A DNA stretch of 64,000 nt from Toxotes chatareus (taxonomy: Eukaryota; Chordata; Actinopteri; Toxotidae), in the NCBI GenBank assembly GCA_016801885.1, contig CM028890.1:13322001-13386000 (forward strand), read 5' to 3'. The position numbers and the translations under genes were made by a program. The stretch's first letter is position 1. The number at the start of each line of letters is the position of its first letter. The notes beneath the pieces were generated by a model. The model was given only the letters and a program-made list of their open reading frames with translations. It was not told where the DNA came from and did no database searches. Of the stretch, positions 1-11,100 are shown piece after piece.

Positions 1-3000
1 ACTCTCTTCAAAAACTTTACTGCTAATTTAACGCTGAATTGAGTGGCTAAAAACACAAAGGAAGTCAATTGTACTCTACTGCGAGAGGATATTATAGATT
101 GTGAATTGCTGTTTTCTTTTTTGGTAGCTTGCAAATGAACTGAACACAAGACTTCAGCACACTTAGCATTCTTAGTTTCTGGTTTGCCATTTTTCCAGCA
201 ATTTACGTGCTGCTTTACTGACTGTCGAGAAATTCCAGTTTGCATGGCATGTAAGATGATCTGCACATGGTCAGTTGATGTGTTTTATATTTCATGCCAT
301 ATTTGAGCGCACAGTAGACAAAGAGACCAACCACTGGGCCTGGTCCTTTGAGTCTCTGCTGCTCTCCAGCAGAACAAAGCTTCTTTCACAGTGTGTGTGT
401 GAGGAGAAAGAGCTTTCATCTCTGTGTATGTTTAGACAGAAGTCACTGGAACGCAGGGCAGAGAGCTGTGTAGCCTCACACCAGAACCCCACACGATTGA
501 GCCTCACACCATAACATCACACCACAACGCTGGAGCATCAAAAATGACAAGGAAAGTAGATTTAAATAAAGAGTAACTGTGATTTTAGTGCATTTTGAAA
601 GACGAGACCTATGTTGTGGTATGTAGGACACACATACAGTCACATGTGATGCTTCATATCAGGGATGCAAAGCAGATAAACAGCAGCCAGTAACTGGTAA
701 AACACAAAAATGTTCCTATTTCCAGTTTTGCCTGGGGGTTGGGACCTCCTAAGAGGTCAGATGATAGATCTAAGCTTTCATGAGATATTTTGCAAGATAG
801 GAATAGTGAAAAAATATATTTCTACTATACAAAATAGATTGTTTTTGGGTTTGTTTTTTTTCTCTAATTTGTGTTTTGTTTTGTTGGGGTTTTTTTTGTG
901 GGTTACACAATTTTACCTCATCAGGGCTCTATGAATTTTTAAAATAGAAAAAAGAATTATTCTTTAGTTGAGCTCACAACTCATTTACATATGCAGTCTG
1001 TAAGAAGGCATTACATAAAAAGACATTAAGCCAAGATATAAAAATCAAACTCTTGGAAACATAAATGGAAACTTTTAAATATGACTGTAATAAAAAATTA
1101 CGGTGTAGTTACAGTTGCATATTCCCAGTTTTAATTTAATGTAAAGGCAGTGGAAAACAGAAAAGTTTTTGGCCTCAGTTTTAAAAGAACCTAGAGTAAT
1201 AAGAAATAGAGTAAAATAACTCGTGAAACTTGAGCGGACCTCAAGTTTCATGTAGTTTGTCCCAAATATGTGGTGCATAAAAACGCTGTGGTTTGCTGCT
1301 TTGAACCTGACAGCAAACAGACCTGTTCCAGCAACAGTTCATAGCGGATCAATGATGTATTTTGGCCTTAAACTCCTTGCCGATATATATAAACCACCAG
1401 CAGCAGCAGCAAGCAATCACAAGTCAAAAAGGTTGGGGATTGTGGGTTTAGAAACCAGTTTTTCTTCACTTTTCCTCTTCCTTTCACTCACACAGACATG
1501 CGCGTTAATGCATCTTGCTGCATGCTTCATCTTTTCTCCTCGAAAGGATGGGATGCGGCCTCACCCAGCATTCTTTACACATTGGTTCATTGTTTGTTTA
1601 AATCCCACACAGTCACAAAAGCAGGGTGTGTGTACACGGGTGAGACACAGAGAGTTAGGAGAGAGAGCGATCAGGATGGAACATGTTATTACAACTTATC
1701 ATCAATCACAGTACACGGTAGCCAGTGGGTTTATTGTTCCCAGTTTGGCCTTGAGTTTGGCAAGTCTGATCTCACCAGGAGAAACACAGACCCCCATTAT
1801 CAGTACAAAACACAGGCTGAAAGGACTTTAAAGGAGGCAGGGAAAGTTCAGAAGAGCAGCAGGAGCATGTTGAGAAAAACAGGGTTGACTTTACTGTTGA
1901 CCTGGCAATAACATAACACAACATATCTTATTATATTTTGAAAGGAACTGGGCTTGGTAATAATTCAGTTTCATGATGAACAAAATTTTCCATAATTTTT
2001 TTATCTAAAATAATTAAATCATTTACAAAATGAGTTCTGGAACAAGAGCATTTACTTGTTTATCCAGTAATTTTAATTGTACTGTACGTTAAACCAACTG
2101 TCAGTCACCTCTTTAGGCATTTTGCAATTTGTACATATTACTAGATATTTTTATGTAACAGAGAGCAATTTCTTAGAGGTATTATAAGTGAATATAATGC
2201 CTTTCAGTTCTGTCATTTTGCAGGTGTGGACCTGTAAGGGTTGAGGTAGCCACTCTAAAACATAGCAAAAAAAAAAGATATCTGCCATGTCACCTGGAGT
2301 AGAAAGAAAATATGTTCCTGAAATACACCTTGATGAGGAAAATTATGTAACTGCTCTTCGCTCATCAACCTGCACTGACTCTGGGGAATCAGCTAATGAC
2401 GTGGATGAATCACTCTGAAGCTGCTCGCATCATTGTTTTCATAATTTCTGGCATAAGCACAGAGCAGTGACAAATCAGTTTATTCACTAATCACATTTTC
2501 ATCAGGTGTTTTCTCATAGTGCCATGAAAAATGTGATTTGGAGCCTTCTATGGGTCTCTATAGCACAGCTGATTTTTTTTTTTCTTTAGCATAATTAAAC
2601 CTTCAAATTCTGTTGCTGTAACAAGATAGTCTAATTCTCTGTAATTCTTTCCTCAATGGAGACAAAGGAGCCAGACAGCGATAAGAAATGTCATAGATGA
2701 TATCTGTATCATTCATCTGGAGAATCACCTTATTCATGATGGTTGTATTAGCTGCACAGATGAAAAAAAGGCCATGACATAGGACAGAGAGGGGTGGCAT
2801 ATGAATTTACTCTACTCTTGAACTAGTTGTGGCCGCAGGGTCGGCTGTATTTGTAGTATTTTCTTTGCCGAGCTCCTGTATCTGCCAGGAATCACAGCAC
2901 TGCTGGAGCAGGAGTGACTGGCTGCTCTGTTGCCGTGGACACCGTCTCTAGCTGCTCCTCAAGGCCGCTGATGTCACACTAACAGCCTCAAACATGATGT

Positions 3001-4977
3001 GAGGGGCGACGTCTCCCTCCTCCTCGTCCTCCACCCCTGTGTCTGCATCTCCATTTCTCTCTCTCTCCTCCCTGCATGCGATGACCCACACTAATCACTT
3101 CTTCTGCAAGTTCTAAAATTTCCCTGACGCAGCCCGGCTCTCGCTACAGAGTCACTATGACTCTCCCTCCCTCTCTCTCTCTCTTTCTCTTCCACTCACA
3201 CAGCCTGACGTTTCCTCTTCAGGGACCTGACTTTTTTTTCTTTTTCTTTTTTTTAATTCAAAATGGCTGCCACCGTTGATGGCTTTTTCTTTGGATGATT
3301 CGGCAGGAATTCAGATGTAGTGAGCTAAAGTCGTGGCCACTTTTCTTTCTCAAACATTGCCCTTCCACCTTAACACATACACACACACACACACACCTAT
3401 ACAGTGCTGCAGTTGTGAATCGTCAGGGTCATATGGGGTGAAAGCAATGTGATCCTCAATGCCTTTGCAACCAGCCACCCACACACTCTCTGCAAAACTC
3501 TCACCCCCCCATTGCATGCCATTGTCACCCTCTGGACGAGTGCGATTAGAACTGCTTTCAGCTCCTCTCGTCTCACACGCATGCATGACACGCTCGCCCA
3601 CGCACCCACCTCTCAGCTTCGTCAGTTTCAGAATTCTTCTGAATGGCAGCTCAGCGTATGTACGCATGGTTGGCATACAACCTGGTCTGTTTTGTGTTTT
3701 ACTTCAGCACGAAAAGTTACGCTTTGTTTGAATTTAACTTTAATCAGTTAACAGTACCCCTAAATTTCCCTTTTAAATGAATATTGCAACTAGTAGACCT
3801 CTGCAAGGATTTAAAAGTAAGACAGACAGATGTCCAACAGAGATTTCATATGGAAACGGACAAATTTATCATCCATGTGCATTAGAAAAGATAACAGGGC
3901 CAGAGAAAAGAGGAGACGTGGCTCCATGCGTTCTGCGTTGCTGTCACCTGCCTAATGCCACATAATCTTAAATAATTTTCAGAGGAGATCCAAAGAGAAC
4001 TTGAGATAGCAACTTCAGACAAGTGGACAAAACTAAATATCTTAAAGAGGCCCCCCTGCCATTTAAGTGCCCCCCTCCCTGCTCCTTATCTCTCCCTCTT
4101 TCCCTCGCACCTGTCTGGTGCTCCAGTGTCAGTGGAAGTGAGGGAGATGGGAGAGGGGAATGAAGTCATGACAGAGTATAGAGCTGAATCCCAGTGGGGA
4201 CAACTCTGTCAGCGAGGGAAAGCACAGTCTGCCACAGTCAGCTCAGCTGTGCCACAGGGCTGAAAGTAAATACACGTCTTTCCTAAACTGTGGACGTGTT
4301 TGTGTGCGTGTTTCTCTTATGTTTGTGTGATGTATCTGCCACCTGTTACACGAACACAACCCCAGCGTGCATGTATTAATGAGTATCCATTCTTGTTTGT
4401 GTGAGAATGTGCGTGCGTGTGTGTGTCAGACTTCTTCCTAAACTCCTCCTCTCCAGTCTGAAGGTATAATTGGATACTCACAGCAGGCAGAAAAAAGGGA
4501 TTCCTGTCTTAGATAATTATTCGAAGGCTTTTGAAGTGTGACCTCCGGATAACTGCGGATACAATATATAGGGATCATATGAGTGGACAGTATTTATAGT
4601 ATCAGTCAGACATGTAGCTAAGTTGGACGTCTGGACAGCAGCACCACAGTGTCAGTCATGACCTCCTGGGGCTAGAACACACACAGACACACGCACACAT
4701 GTCCCTGTTGGGCCTGGCAGAAATAGAAAGCTGTTGAAACAATTAGTGCTAGACTCGGGTCCAGACCTAATGTGAATTTGAGCGTCTGACATTGAGCTAG
4801 CTTTCACCACGCTTTCACTGCACGTATATTATAAGCCTTTACACATGTTCCTATTCCTGCATTTCCAAATTTACTGGTATTTGTAACACTGAACATGATA
4901 AAGACTCAAATAGAAACCGTACATGCATCATTCTCACTCTGTTGTTCCGTTTTGTCACTTGTGCGTACCTCCTTCAG
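1..4977 (+). other. mbnl1: mbnl1 intron upstream of the first exon in the window
   Basis: I recognise no exon in this stretch. The coding exon that should precede 4978, carrying the muscleblind start and the first zinc finger, is not found here and so lies to the left. The interval holds AT-rich intron sequence, a pyrimidine-rich belt at about 3010-3245, a short CA repeat at about 3376-3396 and scattered TG runs near 4400. Several open frames of 60-190 codons occur, but they overlap one another in different frames and resemble no family I know, so I treat them as chance. The area 2820-3300 is locally richer in C and G and could be an internal promoter, but nothing in the sequence proves it. 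Confidence 0.6.
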
Positions 4978-5148
4978 GGCCGTTGTTCCAGGGAGAACTG
5001 CAAGTATCTGCACCCTCCTCCCCACCTAAAGACCCAGCTGGAGATTAATGGCAGGAACAACCTGATCCAGCAGAAGAACATGGCCATGCTGGCCCAGCAG
5101 ATGCAGCTTGCGAACGCCATGATGCCCGGCACGCAGCTACCACCTATG
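4978..5148 (+). CDS. mbnl1: mbnl1 exon: end of zinc finger 2 and the linker
   Basis: This exon of 171 nt (57 codons, phase 0 at both ends) follows the acceptor ccttcag and ends before the donor gtgaga. It opens with GRCSRENCKYLHPP, the last two cysteines and the histidine of CCCH finger 2. The first cysteine of that finger must come from the missing upstream exon. The rest, through MAMLAQQMQLANAMMPG, is the conserved linker found in MBNL1. Its last residues (TQLPPM) differ from the mammalian protein. Confidence 0.95.
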
Positions 5149-8100
5149 GTGAGAGGACACACACGTATGAACACACCACAGCTACTGCCCACGGTGAGAC
5201 CACATACATGTAAATTGCTCACACATACACAGCTCCTTCACTCTCTGCGTGGCTCTTGCAGTCTTCTTCCATCAGTCCCTCTCTCTCCCCCTACAAAAAA
5301 CTGACTCTTTGTGGTTCTTCACCCATTTTATCCACAGTCATTTCATTTCTCTGCCTTTGATTTTGCTCTCCTCCAGCCCATGTTCTCGGTGACGCCAGGC
5401 CTGGCCACTAACGCCAGTGCAGCAGCAGCAGTTGCAGCCGCGGCCTTTAATCCCTACCTGAGCCCTGTGTCACCAGGCCTGATGCCCCCAGAGATCTTGC
5501 CCAGCACCCCTGTCCTCATGGCCTCCAACCCCACCGTCAGCCAAGTCCCCAACGCTGCTGCTGCTGCAGCCCAGAAACTGCTGAGGACAGACAGACTTGA
5601 GGTAACAGACAGACTGGTTTTACTAACATTTTATTTTGGGGCAAGGATGTGGCATCAACTCACTCCTCCCAAAGAGTTCCAAGGAAATGTCCTATAAACT
5701 CTGCTTCACGACGTGTTTCTTTCTTAGTGGGAGGGGAGTTGTCCTGAATGATAATGAGCCTATAAACAAGACAAGTGCTTTTAACAAGTAGTTTAAAAAG
5801 CATAAAAATAATGACACCCTTTATTAGATTTTCAAAAACTGAATTGTAATATTAATAGCAGGTACCATTCTGTAAAGTGGAATCTAATTAAGAAAATTAA
5901 AAATAAAACCATCAGAGGTACATAAACGATTGCCTTTCATTGGCTTTCAATGTCGAATTCCGAGAGTTGTTTTGTAATTAAGAGTTGTTTGCTTTTCTTG
6001 ATGAACCTACTCTCACTTAATCTGTGTCATCTAGTTCCAGTACAGTTTGTGCTCTCGTACAGTGCGCTTCGCCAAATGCCATTAGACAAGCACCAGAGAT
6101 GAGCCTGAACTTGTTGAATATTTATTTGAGAGCAGTAACACTTTCCAAAGCACTAGTAATAAAATAGCAACAGCAAAGGACAAACAAGGCAAACTCAGAA
6201 CTGTAACCCCTGCTCAAAGCATTGCATTTGTTGCGGCAGAATTAGTCTGTCGAGGCTACTGAACTGAATAACTGTGTCTTCCTCATCTAACATGGCTGTT
6301 ACAGTGCTGAGTCTAGAAAGAAGCCTTTGCTTTATATAAATATGTATATTTCTATATATCACAAAACCATAAAATGGATGTGGAAATGTAAGATACTATT
6401 ATCTAAGGACATTTTTTAAAATTTATTATTTATCTTAGTTCAACCAAACACTGCTGACACATTTAGAGCAGAGAAGCATAGGGAAATCGCAGCTATGTCC
6501 TACCCATGCATTCATTATGACTCTAATATTTAAGAAGGTGCTGCCCTCTGGTGTCACACATATAGACACATATAGTGTCTGAGCCTCACACTCCAACAAA
6601 CACACCACAGTTCTTCATATGGAAGAACTTTATCATAAGATTTTTATTTTGTTAAAGTGCAGATGTTTTGTTATTGCTTTGACCTTTCTCTGTAATATCC
6701 AACCATTATCAAACACAGGAACTATATATCTAACAGCTCCTGGCAAACAGGAAGTACTCTGTATACTGTATATCTGTAAAGCATTTTTGATCAATTTATT
6801 GAGACTGCAGATGAAAGTTTAATAGATTTGGTAGATTTCACTCTGTAATGACATAATGAAAGCTTGATGAGTCATACCTGATATGTTCTTCATAAAGAAT
6901 CAAGTACACAAAGCAGGAAATGTTCTGCATGGAACTATTCTTGTGATGTATCCACATACTGTGTTGGATTTGTGGGTCAGCTCCCTGTCTTCTCATTATT
7001 TCCCTCCTCTCACTTTGTTCCCAGGTGTGTCGGGAATATCAGAGAGGCAACTGCTCCCGGGGCGAGAACGACTGTCGCTTCGCCCACCCCGCAGACAGCA
7101 CCATGATCGACACCAACGACAACACCGTCACCGTGTGCATGGACTACATCAAGGGTCGGTGCTCCCGGGAAAAGTGCAAGTACTTCCACCCGCCGGCCCA
7201 TCTGCAGGCCAAAATTAAGGCTGCCCAGCACCAGGTGAACCAGGCCACAGCCGCCGCGGCCATGGTGAGCAGTCTGTACAAGCGTGGTCACACTCATTCA
7301 AATCTACACAACAGGCTAAGGAGCAATTCTGACAAAGCTTTAAATGTACATCAGGGCTATCTATTATAAACTGAATCAGTAGGGAATGTACTCTGTGGCT
7401 CATACTCACATTCATGTCTGAACAATTCTCACCTTCCTGGTTGCTATTGTGTAGTTTTTCAGTTCTGCTTTTGCCAGGTCAAATTTGAAAGGTCTGCATG
7501 TTGGTTTGGGTGAAATTTCCTGAGAGCTGGATGATATGAAGAAGGACCGGACAATGGTTCACTGTAACCGTCATTATTCTCATCATTTTTCTTCATAATG
7601 TAACAAAACGATTGCCTCGTTCCTTGTTCATCTCATCCCAGACCACAAGCAGAGAGCCAGTTCCTCTCTGATGCCCTGGTCTTATTTGTGACTCCATTGT
7701 TTCTGTGCTTCCTATCTATTACTTCTCTTCCTCTTGACATTATTAAAACGGGATTCATTGTGCTGTCAGTCCTGTCTCACAGTAACAGCACCTGTGAATA
7801 ATAGTACAGCCACACTTGTCTGTTGATCACAGTGTTCTCTTCATGCTCTTATTGACATAGTGAGGCAGAGAGCTTGGGGTGAATCATTGTAATGTGACGC
7901 TGACTATGATGTGCACAGTGAAACAGAACCTTGTGAATTGTGCTTCCGTATTTTCTGTCCCATACGATTTCTGAGACCCACTCGAAGTAATGATTGAATA
8001 ATTTTCCCATCGCTATTTTCATCCATCTTTGTGTGACAATAACTAATGTAGACTAGTAGTTATCATTGATTATAGACGATCGTTTAACTGTTGAGCAGTA

Positions 8101-11100
8101 GAGCTAGTGTCGACACTGTGCATGCCTTAGTCCTGTTATCCCCTTGTATATTGCATTCCAATGATTTGTTTTTTTATTTGTTTTTGTTTTTTCTCACCTA
8201 TACCCAAACTGCACTGCTGCCCCCATGATGCACCTCTGCTTGCTGGTTTATGTTAATGCGCTTGAACCCCATTGGCCCATTGCCATCATGTGCTCGCTGC
8301 CTGCTAATTAAGACTCAGTCGGCTGTCAAATCACTGAAGCGACCCCTCGACGCAACCTTTGACCTGGTACTATGACTTTCACCTTTTAGCTTGGCATGTG
8401 GCTTTGTTGTAGAGCAGTGTTTTAACCAAAGATACCTAGCTACTTTTTGTTGTCGTTGTCTCAGTGCAATGTCTGTTTTTTCCTCCTGTTGATCTGTCAT
8501 TATTGCCTGTGATAAAATGATTGTGGCTTTCAGGGGTTTAAGATCTCACCCGACACCAAACAACTGCCTTCACGTAGAAATCGCCTCAAACACGAATTCA
8601 AAAGCAGAATTTGTGACGAGGAGCCACAATCAATTCATCACCTGTTGCCTATTTAACAAAAGTCAGTGACAGCTAGGGAAGTAGAGCTTCTATAATGGTG
8701 GCATGGCTTCAGTGTTACGTCCAAGTCAGTGGTCAGTGTTGTGGAGCAGCTCAAATCAAATCTGTGCATGTCTGTGTCGCTAGTGCATGTCAGATGGATA
8801 AGGGTGGGGCTAAGAGGAACAGTCTTTAAAACCATACAAGAGTGATCCCACCATAACAGATGATTACAGTTCAAATGATAGTTCACTCCATCATCGAATC
8901 TTGTCACAGATATTCAGACCTCAAGAATGGCCTCATGCCGAGATTAATAAGCAAACAAAAAGAAACACATACAGAGCATTTAATGGTGTGAATACTGATG
9001 GCAGAAATATATTTTTCAACATCTGACTCATCTCCCTTGGCCTGAGACCATTTTTTGACATTTGTCTGAGAGTGAACCATCACTTAAACATGGCTTACAC
9101 AGTTTATCATGGAGCTAGCAGTGCAGCCTCCCTTTCTCTGTGCTTCCTACCTGTTCCACCTCTTGTTAGCAGCCTTATTGTTTTAATAGTTAATGCTTGC
9201 TTATGTTGCATTTATTCAGCCTTAGGAGTACAAAGTTATTAAATCCAAGTAAGCTTCCTGATAGAATAATGAATTTATGATTGCCTGTTAGCCAGTAGCT
9301 CCAGTAGGCACCATGCTCCTGCTTGTGTAGTACTTGTGTCAGACTGCTGCTTGCTTGCTACTGATGATATGATGATATTGTTGTTGTTGTTGTACACACA
9401 AGGATGTTGTGATGCTGTTTCTACGATGTCCTCTAACGTATGTACCTTTTTTTGTTTTCTTTTTTGCCTCTCTCCAACACACCCTCTTTCTCTGTTCCAC
9501 GCACCTCTCTCTCTGTCTGTTTCCTTTTTTTTTTTTTTTTCCCCTCTTTGTCCCTGACCTCCCTCCGTCTGGCTGGGCAGGGCATCGCCCCTAGTGTCAT
9601 GGCTCCCCTGCCAAAGCGGGCAGCCCTGGAGAAGGCCAACGGGGCCTCTGCCGTATTTAACACCGGCATGCTCCAGTACCAACAGGCCCTGGCCAACATG
9701 CAGTTTCAGCAGCAGGCAGCTTTCCTCCCATCAGGTATGGCTCCAAAAGCAACCACTGCTAGTGCTCTGACCACCCAGAGGACGCCTGGATCAGTCTAAC
9801 CTGGCTCCTGCTTGGCTGGGGAGTTGGGCATAGTGGCAGACGACAGGACAGAACAGTTCAGTAGTGGACTGTTATTCAACTATTTTTTCTTCAGTTAGAG
9901 GGAACGAAGGATATAAAGATAGCTAAACATGAAACCGCTAGACTTCAGTCTGGGCCAGTGAGGGTCAAACATGAATATCTCAAAGTGCAGTTAAAAAGCT
10001 AAAACTGCTTTAACAAACTTGTGCATTATGCTTTGTATGGCACTGCATGGACACTAGTTGTTGAGAACAGATTAGAATGTCTTTCTGCCTACAAATTGCC
10101 CTAATATAACTTCACATAGCTACCTGCTCCTCCTAGGCTAATTGAAAAAGGCATGGGCATTTGTAAGAGAAAATGATAGGACTGTTTTTTTTTGCTACTT
10201 TGTTTGAATAAAGTGTCCACGGTGTGGTCACTCACATTTTGATGAGATACCATGGCTGGGGCTTTGGCTTGGGCTGGGATGAATGGGGCTGGATGGGTTG
10301 ATTAATGGTATTGTACGCCTAGATCTGGCAACAAACGGCGGGGTGCATAGTCTGGCTTCTGTACACATGGGCTCACTTCTGTCTAGAGTGTGTATATAAT
10401 GTTTAATACTTGATAGTTACAATCATAACCACGCTGTCACTCTTGGTGTATTACACATTCATATGCATTACACTTCAGACAAAAGTTTAGCTTCAGACTC
10501 TTGTCTGATTAACAGATTTCCTTGTGATGAGTTCACCACTTCGCCTTTTCCAATCACTGATGACTGTGTCCAAGAGATATTAACCTTTTTTCCCCACCTT
10601 ATCTCTCCCCTCACTCTAACGAACCTTGTGACGGGCTGTTTTGATTTCTCTTCCCTATCCAATCCACTTCCTTGTCGCACTGCATGATGGGCAGGCTCAA
10701 TATTGTGCATGACACCTGCAGCCAGCGTTGGTAGGTTCCAGCTTTCCTTCTTCAGTTATCTGTAACCTCATGTCTGTGACTCACTCGTCATCAAAATCTA
10801 ACCACCCACTGATATTTACTGTATTGTTTTCATAGCTACTTTATGATTATTATCCAAGGTTTTGCCGACCTGAGAGTCACTGTTTTGGTTGCGTGAAGAC
10901 TCTTTTTTTTTTGTGATGTGAAGCATAAGCAAGAGTCCACATAAGGAAAGACAAAATCTTATTGTGAAATTTAAATGTTGTATGTTACCTTTGTGACAGC
11001 TGTTCATAATATCAGTATGACTGATCTTTGTATTGTCCATTTCTGCGTGTACACTTACAGTATATTGCTTGACAACTCTCGTTCTCATGCTCGTTCTGAA

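Noticed and set aside
1268..1911. Two overlapping open frames of 187 and 137 codons, with a TATA-like tatataaa near 1386
   Set aside because: They overlap in different frames, lie in an mbnl1 intron, resemble no known protein and have no splice or Kozak support beyond chance. The TATA-like string falls inside the longer frame.
3240..3310. Small frame MAATVDGFFFG after a T-rich tract, suggestive of an internal mbnl1 promoter and upstream frame
   Set aside because: Eleven codons with no further support. The position between coding exons makes a 5' UTR possible but unproven.
9275..9699. Antisense frames rich in Lys, Arg and Glu opposite the mbnl1 exon at 9581
   Set aside because: The composition comes from the pyrimidine tract of the acceptor read backwards and from the exon shadow.
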